Source: Actinomycetota bacterium
Lineage (GTDB): Bacteria; Actinomycetota; Acidimicrobiia; Acidimicrobiales; AC-14
Length of the DNA stretch: 64,000 nt
Assembly: GCA_005888325.1 (NCBI GenBank)
Contig: VAWU01000017.1
Coordinates: 125,676 to 189,675 of the forward strand
Direction of reading: 5' to 3'
Shown here: positions 26,358 to 34,986 of the stretch, one piece after another
Numbering within the stretch: position 1 is the stretch's first letter
Layout of the letters: each line of letters begins with the position of its first letter
Program-made: the position numbers and the translations under genes
Notes under the pieces: model-generated
Told to the model about the DNA's origin: nothing
The model's database searches: none
What the model saw: the letters and a program-made list of their open reading frames with translations, nothing else

Positions 26358-27225
26358 GGCCCGGCCGGCCTCGGAGGCCACGAGCAGGGCGCGCGCCCGG
26401 GCCGGTCTCGGCCTGGCCGTCGCCGGTCTCGGCCTGCTGGCGTTGGTCATCGCGTACGCCGTGCTCGTCCGGCCGGACGCGACCGCTCGCGACCCCGGTG
26501 TGGCGTTCGCGTTCCTGGGCGGCCTGGCCTCGTTCGTCACCCCGTGCGTGCTGCCGTTGGTGCCCGGCTACCTCTCGCTCGTGTCCGGCGTGAGCGTGGC
26601 AGAGCTCCGGGCCGGTGAGACCGTCGACACCGGGCACGTGCTCCGGTCGACTCTGCTGTTCGTCGCCGGGTTCACGCTCGTGTTCGTCGCCCTCGGGGCC
26701 GGTGCGAGCGCCCTGGGCTCCCTGCTGAACGACCACCGCCAGGTGCTCGACCGGGCCGCGGGCCTCGTCGTCATCGTGATGGGCCTGTTCCTCGCCGGCG
26801 TCGTGTCGCCACGGTTCCTCGTGGTGGAGCGACGCTTCCACGTCCCCGTCTCGCGCCTCGGAGCGCTGGCGCCGCCGCTCATGGGCATGGCCTTCGCGCT
26901 CGGATGGACGCCCTGCATCGGGCCCATCCTCGGCGCGGTGATCACCCGGGCCGAGACCGAGGCCACTCTCGGGCGCGGCGTGACGCTGCTGTTCGCCTAC
27001 TCGCTCGGCCTCGGCGTGCCGTTCGTCTACACGGGTCTGGCGTTCGGCCGCATGACGTCGGTGTTCACGTGGGTCCGCCGCCATTTCCGCGCCATCAACG
27101 TGGTGTCGGGCCTCGCGCTGACGCTCTTCGGCATCCTGCTGCTCACCGAGAACGTCACCTGGATGTCCCGACAGCTCATCCACGTCTTCGACGCGCTGCA
27201 CCTGGACGCGTTGAGCAGCAGCTGA
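26350..27225 (+). CDS. ccdA: CcdA-type thiol:disulfide transport protein
   Basis: 291 residues with six to seven membrane helices. The two conserved membrane cysteines are in SFVTPCVLPLVPGYL (~62) and GWTPCIGPILG (~195), the hallmark of CcdA/DsbD transmembrane domains. It passes electrons from cytoplasmic thioredoxin to extracytoplasmic thiol proteins such as CcmG, ResA or CcmH and so keeps apocytochrome cysteines reduced. The ccm operon begins about 2 kb away, beyond the divergently oriented sortase gene, which fits a shared role in cytochrome c maturation. GTG 26350 overlaps the previous stop by 8 bases. Confidence 0.93.
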   Translation: MTEARPASEATSRARARAGLGLAVAGLGLLALVIAYAVLVRPDATARDPGVAFAFLGGLASFVTPCVLPLVPGYLSLVSGVSVAELRAGETVDTGHVLRSTLLFVAGFTLVFVALGAGASALGSLLNDHRQVLDRAAGLVVIVMGLFLAGVVSPRFLVVERRFHVPVSRLGALAPPLMGMAFALGWTPCIGPILGAVITRAETEATLGRGVTLLFAYSLGLGVPFVYTGLAFGRMTSVFTWVRRHFRAINVVSGLALTLFGILLLTENVTWMSRQLIHVFDALHLDALSSS

Positions 27226-27238
27226 GGTGACGCGCCGG

Positions 27239-29176
27239 TCAGACGTTGGCGGGCAACAGGCGCGAGATGTTCTCGAAGAAGACGAAGAGCACGAAGAGGA
27301 ACACGGGCGTGCCGAGCAGGTAGACCGGCCAGCGCCGCCACAGCCGGCCCAGCAACCAGATCAGGAACGCGACCGCGGCGACAACCGCGCCCCACAGCAG
27401 CGCCGGTCTCCGCGCCGAGGCCGCGCCGGAGAGCCCCGCAACGGGCCGCCTCGGGCGGGGGGTCGGCCGGACCTGGGCGCCGGGGGCCGCCTCCGGCGGC
27501 GGCGGGGGCTCGCCGACGAGGTGGGACACGACGATGAGCCGTTGCCGGGCGCTGTACTTGGGGTTGCAGGTCGTGAGCGTGAGCCGGTTGTCGCTGGTGG
27601 GGTTGAGAACCGTCACGTCGGTCGGCTTGACGACGACCGAGGTGTCGACCTCGTACCGGTACTTCCCGGCGTGCGTCGACACGAAGATCTGGTCGCCGGG
27701 CTTCAGCTCGTCGAGCCGGTTGAAGGGCGCGCCGTAGGTGGTGCGGTGGCCCGCGATGGCGGCGTTGCCGGCCTCACCGGGGAGCGGAGTGTCGGGGTAG
27801 TGGCCGGGCCCCTTCTTCAGGTCGGGGACGCCGACGCCGTTGACCACCGCCTTGTTCACACCAATCTTGGGGATCTCGATCAGCGCGACCGCCTCGCCCT
27901 CCGGGGTCGGCGGGGCCACGACCGTCGTGGTCGTGACCTGCGGTGCCGTCGCGGGCGCGGTCGTCGTCGACGTCGTCACGACCCGCGCGAACTCGCGTCT
28001 CAACTGCTTCTGGGAGCGCGCCTCGGCGATGTTCGTGCCCCACAGCTCGTAGGCGACGAACAGCAACAAGAGGGTGCCGAACGCGATGAGCGTGCGACCC
28101 ACGGCGAGAAGGATGCGGCTGGTACGCACGCTGAGATCCAGGGTAGGCCATGCGCGCCGCGGCTTCGTGGTGCCCGGCTCACCCCGCGCCGCCGCCTCAC
28201 GCCGTTGACGGAGGATGTCCTTCCTCGTCGGGCGGGGAACAGCCGACGCCTCGGCGACGCGGCGCGCCTCTTCGTCGGCGACGCGCGTCTCTTCCGCGCG
28301 ATGCGCCTCTTCCTCCTCCGCAAGCCGCGCCGCCTCGCGGGCACGGCGCGCGTCCTCTTCGGCGACCCGCGCCTCCTCCGCCCGCCGCGCCGCCTCCTCC
28401 GCGAATCGCGCCGCTTCCTCCGCGATCCGCGTCTCCTCCGCGCGCCGGGCGGCCTTCTCCGCGCGTCGCGCGGCTTCCTCGTCGACCCGCGTCTCCTCGT
28501 CGCGCCGCGCCGCCTCCTCGGCGACCTCGTCCGGCGTGTACGGAGCCAGCTCCCCGAGCTCGGTCGTCGTTTCCGACCTCCGCGCGCTGAACCGCACTGT
28601 CGAGCCGGTGGCCTGCGTCGCCCCGCGGAGCGGGGCCGGCGGCGGTACGCCCGGCCCGGGAGCGACCGGGCTCATCGCCGGTGGGGCCGGCGGGCCTGGA
28701 GGGCCGGGGGATGCGGGCGGGGCCGACGGGGCTCTCCCCTCGGATGGCCTCACGCTCCAGCGAGGCAGGCCGCTCTCGGAAGGCAGTGCGCTCTCGGAAG
28801 GCAGTGCGCTCTCGGAAGGGAGGGCCGCCTCGGGAGGCAGCCCCGTCTCGTCGGGCCATCCCGCGGCGGGTGGCGAGACGACGCCCTCGTCGGGCCACAC
28901 CTGCGGCTTCGAAGCCTCCGTCTGGTCCGGCCACTCCGCTCGCTCGGGCCCGACCGGGTGCTCGTCGTGCGGGCCTCCCACGAACGGCATGTCCTCGTCG
29001 CGGAGCAGCATGGCGAGGGGATAGATGCGGAGCTCTTCGGAGCCCTCGACCGGAGACACCTGGACGATGAAGATGGCGTCCTCACCGTTGAAGGTGCCCT
29101 GGATGCCGGTCACCGCCTCGCTGCCGCGGCGGATGATCTCGAGCGCGGCGAGCTCCTGCGCGGTCAGCTTGCGCAT
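27239..29176 (-). CDS. class E sortase with long coiled-coil cytoplasmic region
   Basis: 645 residues, more than twice a usual sortase. The sortase domain (~410-560) has the catalytic His in NAAIAGHRTTYGAPF (~474), Cys in LTLTTCNPKYSARQRL (~536) and the Arg just after it, as in class E enzymes. A membrane helix at ~358-380 precedes it and two more close the protein. In between, N-terminal residues 1-65 form a small domain, then come Pro/Ser-rich repeats (ALPSES) and an Ala/Glu/Arg coiled coil (~215-325, units like EEAARRAEEAR). This layout puts some 350 residues inside the cell, unlike ordinary sortases. The substrate signal is probably LAxTG-like but no candidate is in this window. Confidence 0.85.
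   Translation of the reverse strand: MRKLTAQELAALEIIRRGSEAVTGIQGTFNGEDAIFIVQVSPVEGSEELRIYPLAMLLRDEDMPFVGGPHDEHPVGPERAEWPDQTEASKPQVWPDEGVVSPPAAGWPDETGLPPEAALPSESALPSESALPSESGLPRWSVRPSEGRAPSAPPASPGPPGPPAPPAMSPVAPGPGVPPPAPLRGATQATGSTVRFSARRSETTTELGELAPYTPDEVAEEAARRDEETRVDEEAARRAEKAARRAEETRIAEEAARFAEEAARRAEEARVAEEDARRAREAARLAEEEEAHRAEETRVADEEARRVAEASAVPRPTRKDILRQRREAAARGEPGTTKPRRAWPTLDLSVRTSRILLAVGRTLIAFGTLLLLFVAYELWGTNIAEARSQKQLRREFARVVTTSTTTAPATAPQVTTTTVVAPPTPEGEAVALIEIPKIGVNKAVVNGVGVPDLKKGPGHYPDTPLPGEAGNAAIAGHRTTYGAPFNRLDELKPGDQIFVSTHAGKYRYEVDTSVVVKPTDVTVLNPTSDNRLTLTTCNPKYSARQRLIVVSHLVGEPPPPPEAAPGAQVRPTPRPRRPVAGLSGAASARRPALLWGAVVAAVAFLIWLLGRLWRRWPVYLLGTPVFLFVLFVFFENISRLLPANV
28773..28820 (-). 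repeat. 18-base direct repeat (2.7 copies) in sortase gene
   Basis: CTCTCGGAAGGCAGTGCG (plus strand) occurs twice in tandem and a third time partially (12 bases). On the coding strand it encodes ALPSES units in the Pro/Ser-rich linker of the sortase E N-terminal region. Copy number may vary among strains. Confidence 0.85.
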
Positions 29177-29210
29177 CGCCGTCGTCTCGTCACATTTGCT
29201 CCGGGCTTGC

Positions 29211-29241
29211 TTGGACCTACCTTCGGGAGCGCCGATAGCTT
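29211..29241 (+). promoter_or_regulatory. possible promoter of the ccm operon
   Basis: TTGGAC (29211-29216) and TAGCTT (29236-29241), 19 bases apart, resemble -35/-10 boxes of a vegetative promoter in the 80-base gap between the divergent sortase and ccmA genes. Spacing is one or two bases long; confidence is low. Confidence 0.3.
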
Positions 29242-29256
29242 AGGGAACGGCTTCAC

Positions 29257-29937
29257 ATGACTGCCGCCGTCCGCTTTCGCTCCGCGGTCTCGCTCCTCGG
29301 CCGATTTCCCGCCCTCGCAGGCGTCGACCTCGACGTCGCGCGCGGCGAGATCGTGCTGCTCCAGGGGCCGAACGGCGCGGGGAAGACCACCCTCCTCCGC
29401 ACGTGCGCGGGCCTGGTCGCCATCGCGTCGGGAGAGGCCGAGGTGCTGGGCCATGACCTGCGTCGTGACCGGCGGACGGTCCGTCGCCGGGTGGCCCTCC
29501 TCGGTCACACCGGGTCGCTCTACGAGGACCTGACCGTCGCCGACAACCTGCGCTTTGCCGCGCGAGCGGTGGGCGCGGACGTACGCGTCGCTGAGGAGGC
29601 GATGGCCCGGCTCGCCCTCGACGGCCGTCTGCGGCATGTGCCTGTGGCCAAGCTGTCGGCGGGGCAGCGCCGTCGAGCGTCGGTCGCCGCGCTTCTCGCG
29701 CGGCGAGCCGAGCTGTGGCTGCTCGACGAGCCGCACGCCGGGCTCGACGCCGACGGGCGCGACGTGCTGGACGCGCTGGTGCGCGAGGCGACTGCCGGTG
29801 GCGCCACCGTGTTGCTGGCGTCCCACGAGGTCGAGCGTGCCCGCGCCCTGGCTCACCGGGTCGTGGACATGGCAGGAGGCCAGGTGCAGGTGCGACCGGC
29901 TGCCGTCGCAGGTCGGGAGCCGCTCCATGTTTCGTGA
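29257..29937 (+). CDS. ccmA: heme exporter ATP-binding protein CcmA
   Basis: 226 residues. ABC ATPase with P-loop GPNGAGKTTLLRTCAGLV at ~37, signature LSAGQRRRASVAAL (~131), Walker B ELWLLDEPHAGLD (~152) and switch His in LLASHEVERA. Identification as CcmA rests on the RTCAGL motif and on the ccmBCDEFGH genes that follow. With CcmB it forms the ABC unit that powers release of heme-loaded CcmE in System I cytochrome c biogenesis. The ccmB start overlaps its end by 11 bases. Confidence 0.93.
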   Translation: MTAAVRFRSAVSLLGRFPALAGVDLDVARGEIVLLQGPNGAGKTTLLRTCAGLVAIASGEAEVLGHDLRRDRRTVRRRVALLGHTGSLYEDLTVADNLRFAARAVGADVRVAEEAMARLALDGRLRHVPVAKLSAGQRRRASVAALLARRAELWLLDEPHAGLDADGRDVLDALVREATAGGATVLLASHEVERARALAHRVVDMAGGQVQVRPAAVAGREPLHVS

Positions 29938-30570
29938 TGCCGCGCTCGTCGCCGGGAAAGACCTTCGCGTCGAGCTGCGCTCGAGGGTCGCGACCAACCA
30001 GGTTGCCCCGTACGCGTTGTTGGTGTTGATCGTCTTCGCCTTCGCCCTTGACCCCGACCGGGGATTCCTCGCCAAAGCGGCCCCCGGCCTGTTCTGGGTC
30101 GCGGTGGTCTTCTCGACCCTCCTGGCGGTCCAGCGTAGCTTCGCAATCGAAGCGGCCGACGGCGGTCGCGACGCGCTGCGATTGTCGGGTCTCGACCCGG
30201 CCGGGATCTTCATCGGCAAGGCCGCGGCCGTCGGCCTCCAGCTGGCGTTGCTCGAGGTCGCTCTCGGCATCGGTGTCGTCGTGCTGTACGACGCGGCCTT
30301 GGGTGGCGCCGTCCTGCTCGCCACGACCTGTGTGTTGGCGACGGTCGGTCTCGCCGCCGCGGGCACGGTGTTCGGGGTGCTCGTCGGGGGATTGCGCGTG
30401 CGCGAGACGCTGCTGCCACTGCTCTTGCTCCCGGTCCTCGCACCGCTCGTTCTCGGCGCCACCCGCGCCACTGAATACGCGCTCGCGGGCGAGCCCGCCA
30501 ATGGCTGGCCGTGGGCACAGCTCCTCGCTTCGGCATCGTCGCCTTCGGACCCCTCCTGGAGGAAAGTTGA
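29927..30570 (+). pseudogene. ccmB: CcmB, frameshifted near its C-terminus
   Basis: From ATG 29927 residues 1-201 read as CcmB: cytosolic head (DLRVELRSRVATNQVAPYA), then five membrane helices, with RSFAIEAADGGRDALRLSGL typical of the family, up to GWPWAQLLA. Between 30528 and 30529 the frame breaks: the next bases in another frame encode the family's normal end [13 protein letters not shown] with TGA at 30568-30570, overlapping the ccmC TTG. A stretch of 3n+1 bases coding about eight residues of the last helix seems lost. In the first frame no stop occurs until 31450. Because the downstream genes look intact, a recent mutation or a sequence/assembly error is likely. Confidence 0.8.
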
Positions 30571-31319
30571 CCACGTCGACGCCTGCCACCCGCATCCTCG
30601 GCGCGTTCGCGCTCGGTGGTTTGGCGCTCACCGCGGTGCTCGCGCTCGTCGTGAGCCCGGCAGACGTCAACCAGAAGGATGCGGTCCGGCTGCTCTACAT
30701 CCATGTGCCGACGGCGTGGCTCGCGCTCTACCTGTCCTTCGGCGTGACGACGTTGTGCAGCGCGCTCTACCTCTGGCCCCGCACCCGCTCCCGCTTCTGG
30801 GACCTGGCCGCGGGTGCTTCCGCCGAGATCGGCGTCCTCTTCCTCGGTCTGACGCTCGTCATCGGCTCGATCTGGGGTCGCACGACGTGGGGCGTGTGGT
30901 GGACCTGGGACGCGCGGCTCACCACGACGGCCGTGCTCTTCGTGCTCTACCTCGGCTACCTCGCGCTGCGTCGCGTTCCCGACGACACCGACGTGCGCTC
31001 GAAGCGATGTGCCATCGCCGCCCTCGCCGCGTTCGTCGGGGTGCCGATCGTGCATCTGTCGGTCGAGTGGTGGCGCACCCTGCACCAGCCCGCGTCGATC
31101 CTCGACGAGCGCCGCCTCCTCGACCCCGCCATCCACGGCTCGATGGCGTGGACGCTGTTCGTCGGGGTCATCGCCTTCACCCTCGTGTACGCGTGGCTGC
31201 TCATCCACCGCTTCCGCGTGGCCTGGCTCGAGGAGCGCCTCGAGGACCGTGTGCTCGAGACCGCCCTCGCCGAACGGCGGGCGGAGGGCGCCGCCGCGCT
31301 CGTGGCCGGCCCACGGTGA
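30567..31319 (+). CDS. ccmC: cytochrome c maturation protein CcmC
   Basis: 250 residues from TTG 30567, behind a GGAGGAAAG ribosome site that overlaps the end of ccmB. Six membrane helices. The heme-handling motif is [17 protein letters not shown] (~107), flanked by the conserved histidines in [12 protein letters not shown] (~44) and [17 protein letters not shown] (~157). CcmC loads heme onto CcmE. Motifs and order in the operon leave little doubt. The C-terminal 40 residues are a charged, Ala/Glu/Arg-rich tail. CcmD follows with an overlapping start. Confidence 0.94.
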   Translation: MTTSTPATRILGAFALGGLALTAVLALVVSPADVNQKDAVRLLYIHVPTAWLALYLSFGVTTLCSALYLWPRTRSRFWDLAAGASAEIGVLFLGLTLVIGSIWGRTTWGVWWTWDARLTTTAVLFVLYLGYLALRRVPDDTDVRSKRCAIAALAAFVGVPIVHLSVEWWRTLHQPASILDERRLLDPAIHGSMAWTLFVGVIAFTLVYAWLLIHRFRVAWLEERLEDRVLETALAERRAEGAAALVAGPR

Positions 31320-31450
31320 CGTACGCGGGCTACGTCGCGGCGGGGTACGGCATCACCTTCGTCGCGCTCGGCGCGTACGCGTGGCGCGTCATCGCGAGGG
31401 GACGCGCTCTCAGTCGCGCCCTGCCCCCCGAGGAGCGGCGGTGGCGGTAG
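31316..31450 (+). CDS. ccmD: heme exporter protein CcmD (44 aa)
   Basis: 44 residues: a single membrane helix (YVAAGYGITFVALGAYAWRV) followed by a basic then acidic tail (RALPPEERRWR). This is the size and layout of CcmD, which joins CcmC, CcmB and CcmE in the heme-release complex. GTG 31316 overlaps the ccmC stop, and ccmE starts before its stop. It happens to share frame with ccmB, so it reads as its continuation if the ccmB frameshift is ignored. Confidence 0.85.
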   Translation: MTYAGYVAAGYGITFVALGAYAWRVIARGRALSRALPPEERRWR

Positions 31451-31920
31451 GGGTCGACGGGTCGGCGCCGGTACCTGCCGCGCCTCGGGTACGGCCCCGC
31501 TCGGGCAACGCTCGCCGCCTCTGGGTCGTGGGAGCGATCATCGTGGCGGCCCTCGGCTTCCTCGTGTTCCGGGGCCTCGACAACGCGACGCTCTACTTCC
31601 GGACCGCCGACGAGGCGGTGGCGAAGCGAAACGAGCTCGGCACCCATCGTTTCCGCATCGAGGGCACGGTCGTGCAGGGAAGTGTCCGCGAGCGCGACGA
31701 CGGGCTCGACTTCCGCATCGAGAGCAAGGGGACGATCGTCGACGTGGTGCACCGCGGGAACCAGCCGGGTCTGTTCAAGCCGGGGATTCCCGTCGTGCTC
31801 GAGGGCCGATTCGCGGCCGGCAGCCAGACCTTCGACAGCGACCGCATCCTGGTGAAGCACTCCGAGTCATACGTGGCCAAGAACCCGGAGCGCGTCACCA
31901 CGACGGTCCCCGCGCCGTGA
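31441..31920 (+). CDS. ccmE: heme chaperone CcmE
   Basis: 159 residues. A short cytosolic head and one membrane anchor at ~28-46 (LWVVGAIIVAALGFLVFRGL) precede an OB-fold domain (FRIEGTVVQGSVRER, GLFKPGIPVVLEGRF). The heme-attaching motif is ILVKHSESYVAKNPE near residue 140, with His and the following Tyr as in CcmE proteins that use the H-x3-Y motif. It carries heme covalently from CcmC to CcmF. The start is GTG 31441, overlapping ccmD. Confidence 0.92.
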   Translation: MAVGVDGSAPVPAAPRVRPRSGNARRLWVVGAIIVAALGFLVFRGLDNATLYFRTADEAVAKRNELGTHRFRIEGTVVQGSVRERDDGLDFRIESKGTIVDVVHRGNQPGLFKPGIPVVLEGRFAAGSQTFDSDRILVKHSESYVAKNPERVTTTVPAP

Positions 31921-33908
31921 GCGCCGTCCTCGGGACGGCGGCCGTCAGCCTCGGGCTGGTGGGCGCGGTGCTGGGCGTCGTGACGCTCGGCTTGGGGCTG
32001 CGCAGGCACGACGCGCGCCTCCTGCACTCGGGGCAGCGCTACGCGTGGGTCGTCGCGACGGGTGCGCTCCTCGCGACCGTGGCGATGGAGGTCGCGCTGA
32101 TCCGCCACGACTTCTCGCTCAAGTACGTGGCCGAGCACGGGAGCCGCGAGACACCGCTCCTCTTCACGATCACCACCATGTGGTCCGCGCTCGAGGGATC
32201 GATCCTGCTGTGGGCGCTCGTGCTCGCCGGTTACCTCGTGTTGCTGGTGCGACATTTCCGCGACCGGGTCACCGATCCGCTGGTCGCGTGGGCCACGTTG
32301 ACGGTCTTCGTCGTGGCCGCGTTCTTCTTCCTGCTGATGGTCGGGCCCGCCAACCCGTTCAGGTTGGTGAGCGGGACGATCCCCACCGACGGCCCGGGGC
32401 CCAACCCGCTGTTGCAGAACCATCCGCTGGTTGCCTTCCATCCACCGATGCTCTACCTCGGCTACGTCGGGTTCACGATCCCGTTCGCCTTCGCCGTCGC
32501 CGCGCTCGTCACCGGTCGTCTGGGCGAGGGCTGGCTGATCGAGACCCGGAGGTGGACGCTCTTCGCGTGGGGCTTCCTCACGGTCGGCATCGTGCTCGGC
32601 GCGTGGTGGTCGTACGAGGTGCTGGGTTGGGGTGGCTACTGGGCGTGGGACCCGGTCGAGAACGCCTCGTTCCTTCCCTGGCTCACCGCGACCGCGTACG
32701 TCCACTCGGTGATGGTGCAGGAGCGCCGCGGCATGTTGCGTGTGTGGAACCTCTCGCTCCTCCTGGCCACCTTCTCGCTCACGATCCTGGGCACGTTCCT
32801 CACCCGCTCGGGCGTGCTCGACTCGGTGCACGCGTTCACCGAGTCGGCCATCGGTCCGATGATCCTCGGCTTCTTCGGCCTCACGGTCGCCGTCGGCGTC
32901 GGGCTCATCGGATGGCGTGGCGACCGCCTGCGCTCGCCCGGCTCCATCGACTCGCCCGTCTCGCGGGAGGGCGCGTTCCTCGCCAACAACGTGTTGTTCG
33001 CCGCCTTCGCGTTCGTGGTGCTCATGGGCACCGTGTTCCCGCTCGTGGCGGAGGCGTTGAACGGCGACCGCCTGTCCGTCGGCGGTCCCTACTTCGACCG
33101 GATGACGATGCCGGTGGGGTTCCTGCTCCTGTTCCTCATGGCGGTCGCTCCCGCCCTGCCGTGGCGCAAGGCCTCCGGTGAGGTGCTGCGCCAGCGACTG
33201 TTGTGGCCCGCGTGGGCGGCCACGATCACCGCGGTGGTCGTCGTCGCCTTGGGCTACCGCGGCCCGGCCGCGCTGCTCGCGTTCACGCTCGGCGCGTTCG
33301 CGGCGACGGCCGCCCTTCGCCAGCTGGTGCTCTCGGCTCGCCGCTCCCGCGCCCAGGGGAGCGGGGCCTGGCGCGGGCTCATCGGCCGGGCCAACGGCGG
33401 GATGGTCGTGCACCTCGGTGTCGTGCTGATCGCGGTGGCCTTCGCGGCCAGCCACGCGTACCGCGCCTCCGGTGAGTTCCGCTTGACACCGGGCCGGTCG
33501 GCCGAGGTCGCCGGCCACCGCGTCACCTACCTCGGCACCACGCAGGTGACGCACAGCAACAAGACGAGCATGGAGGCTCGTGTCCGGATCGACGGCGGCA
33601 AGGTGTTCAGCCCCGCCCTCCACGAGTTCCCCTTCGCCACCCAGGCCATCGGCTCCCCGTCGGTGAAGACCGGCTTGCTCGAAGACGTCTACCTCACGCT
33701 CGTCGCCGCGCCCGAGCAGGGGAGTCGCACCGCGACGATCGGAGTTGTCGTGCAACCCCTGATCGCCTGGCTCTGGATCGGCGGCGGCCTCATGGGAGTC
33801 GGCACGTTCCTTGCCGCGTGGCCGGGTCGTAGGAGGCGTCGCCCGACGTCACCGGCGTCCGCGCCGGTTCCGGACGAACGTCTGCTCGAGCCCGCGGTGG
33901 TCGGGTGA
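31917..33908 (+). CDS. ccmF: cytochrome c heme lyase subunit CcmF
   Basis: 663 residues with about 14 membrane helices. The WWD domain is WWSYEVLGWGGYWAWDPVEN (~225), with WLTATAYVHSVMVQERRGML following; further conserved histidines lie in NHPLVAFHPPMLYLGYVG (~168) and in the later helices. A C-terminal extracytoplasmic domain (~515-625) precedes the last helix. CcmF moves heme from CcmE to apocytochrome c. The start GTG 31917 overlaps ccmE by 4 bases. Confidence 0.95.
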   Translation: MSAVLGTAAVSLGLVGAVLGVVTLGLGLRRHDARLLHSGQRYAWVVATGALLATVAMEVALIRHDFSLKYVAEHGSRETPLLFTITTMWSALEGSILLWALVLAGYLVLLVRHFRDRVTDPLVAWATLTVFVVAAFFFLLMVGPANPFRLVSGTIPTDGPGPNPLLQNHPLVAFHPPMLYLGYVGFTIPFAFAVAALVTGRLGEGWLIETRRWTLFAWGFLTVGIVLGAWWSYEVLGWGGYWAWDPVENASFLPWLTATAYVHSVMVQERRGMLRVWNLSLLLATFSLTILGTFLTRSGVLDSVHAFTESAIGPMILGFFGLTVAVGVGLIGWRGDRLRSPGSIDSPVSREGAFLANNVLFAAFAFVVLMGTVFPLVAEALNGDRLSVGGPYFDRMTMPVGFLLLFLMAVAPALPWRKASGEVLRQRLLWPAWAATITAVVVVALGYRGPAALLAFTLGAFAATAALRQLVLSARRSRAQGSGAWRGLIGRANGGMVVHLGVVLIAVAFAASHAYRASGEFRLTPGRSAEVAGHRVTYLGTTQVTHSNKTSMEARVRIDGGKVFSPALHEFPFATQAIGSPSVKTGLLEDVYLTLVAAPEQGSRTATIGVVVQPLIAWLWIGGGLMGVGTFLAAWPGRRRRRPTSPASAPVPDERLLEPAVVG

Positions 33909-34480
33909 CGACGATCTCCGTCCCGCCGCGCACCGGCACGCGGCGTCACACCGCCCTCTGGGTCGCGCTCGCCGTCGGTGTGCTGCTTGCCTTCCTCGTC
34001 GGCGTCCTGGCCACTCGCGACTCCGCAGCCGACAAGCTCGCCGGCAGCCCGTTGCTCGGGAAGCCGGCGCCCGAGATCGACGGGAAGACGTTGGCCGGCG
34101 ACCGCCTCACCCTCAGCTCGCTGCGGGGACGCTGGGTCGTGCTGAACTTCGTCGCCAGCTGGTGCGTGCCGTGCCGGCAGGAGCATCCGCAGCTCGTCGA
34201 TTTCGACACCCGCCACCGAGCCGGCGGCGACGGCCAGGTGCTCGGGGTGGTGTTCAGCGACAAGCCCGGCAATGTGCGCGACTTCCTCCGCGAGAACGGT
34301 GGGGACTGGCCGGTGCTCGAGGACCCACAGGGACAGATCGCGCTCGAGTTCGGTGTGCGCGGTCCGCCGGAGTCCTTCGTGATCAGCCCGGGCGGTGTGG
34401 TGGTGGCCAAGATCGTCGGACCCGCGACCGCCGACGGCCTCGAGCAGATCCTGGCGTCGTCGACCGGGGTGAAGCGGTGA
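33905..34480 (+). CDS. ccmG: thioredoxin-like CcmG/DsbE
   Basis: 191 residues. Membrane anchor at ~17-37 (LWVALAVGVLLAFLVGVLAT), then a TlpA/ResA-type thioredoxin fold with the active site NFVASWCVPCRQEH near residue 82 and the cis-proline region RGPPESFVISPGG near residue 152. The central GVVFSDKPGNVRDFLRENGG insert is typical of CcmG. It reduces the heme-binding cysteines of apocytochromes, fed by CcdA. GTG 33905 overlaps the ccmF stop. Confidence 0.93.
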   Translation: MTTISVPPRTGTRRHTALWVALAVGVLLAFLVGVLATRDSAADKLAGSPLLGKPAPEIDGKTLAGDRLTLSSLRGRWVVLNFVASWCVPCRQEHPQLVDFDTRHRAGGDGQVLGVVFSDKPGNVRDFLRENGGDWPVLEDPQGQIALEFGVRGPPESFVISPGGVVVAKIVGPATADGLEQILASSTGVKR

Positions 34481-34986
34481 CGTCGCGACCCGTGCGACCG
34501 CGTCAGCTGTTGCCCTGGCTGGTGATGGGCGTGCTGCTCGTCACCGCGTTCACCATCTCGACCCACCGCGATTCGCGGCCGGAGACGACGCAGGCGCGTG
34601 TGAAGCGCGTGGCGTCCGAGGTGCGGTGCCCGACCTGTCGCCAGCTCTCAGCCGCGGAGTCCGACGCGCCGGCGGCGGAGGCGGTCCGCGTCGCCATCGC
34701 AAAGCGCGTCGAGCAGGGTGAGTCCGACGCGGAGATCCGTGCGTTCCTCGTCAGCGCGTACGGCGACGACATCCTCTTGAAGCCGGGCGGCTCGGGTGTG
34801 GCCGGGCTGGTCTGGGCCCTCCCGGTGGCCGCCTTCGTCTGCGCGGTCGCAGGTCTGGCGCTCGCCTTCCGGCGTTGGCACCGCGTCGGGCTCGATCCGA
34901 CCGCCGACGACCGTGCGCTCGTCGAACGCGCCCTCGCGGGCCTTCCCTCCGCAGCAGGGAGTGGAAGCAGTAAGGGGGACAGGTGA
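34477..34986 (+). CDS. ccmH: cytochrome c maturation protein CcmH
   Basis: 169 residues. N-terminal anchor (QLLPWLVMGVLLVTAFTI), the redox motif VRCPTCRQLSAAESDAP near residue 51 (the LRCxxC motif of CcmH), then a helical domain (AEAVRVAIAKRVEQGESDAEI, LVSAYGDDILLKP) and a second membrane helix at ~108-128. It handles apocytochrome thiols together with CcmG. GTG 34477 overlaps the ccmG stop; the next gene overlaps its end. Confidence 0.93.
   Translation: MTSRPVRPRQLLPWLVMGVLLVTAFTISTHRDSRPETTQARVKRVASEVRCPTCRQLSAAESDAPAAEAVRVAIAKRVEQGESDAEIRAFLVSAYGDDILLKPGGSGVAGLVWALPVAAFVCAVAGLALAFRRWHRVGLDPTADDRALVERALAGLPSAAGSGSSKGDR

Noticed and set aside
29927-31450. Reading ccmB and ccmD as one long protein
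   Set aside because: The joining part is the out-of-frame shadow of ccmC, and the proper ccmB end is found in another frame at 30529-30570. CcmD also has its own GTG start.
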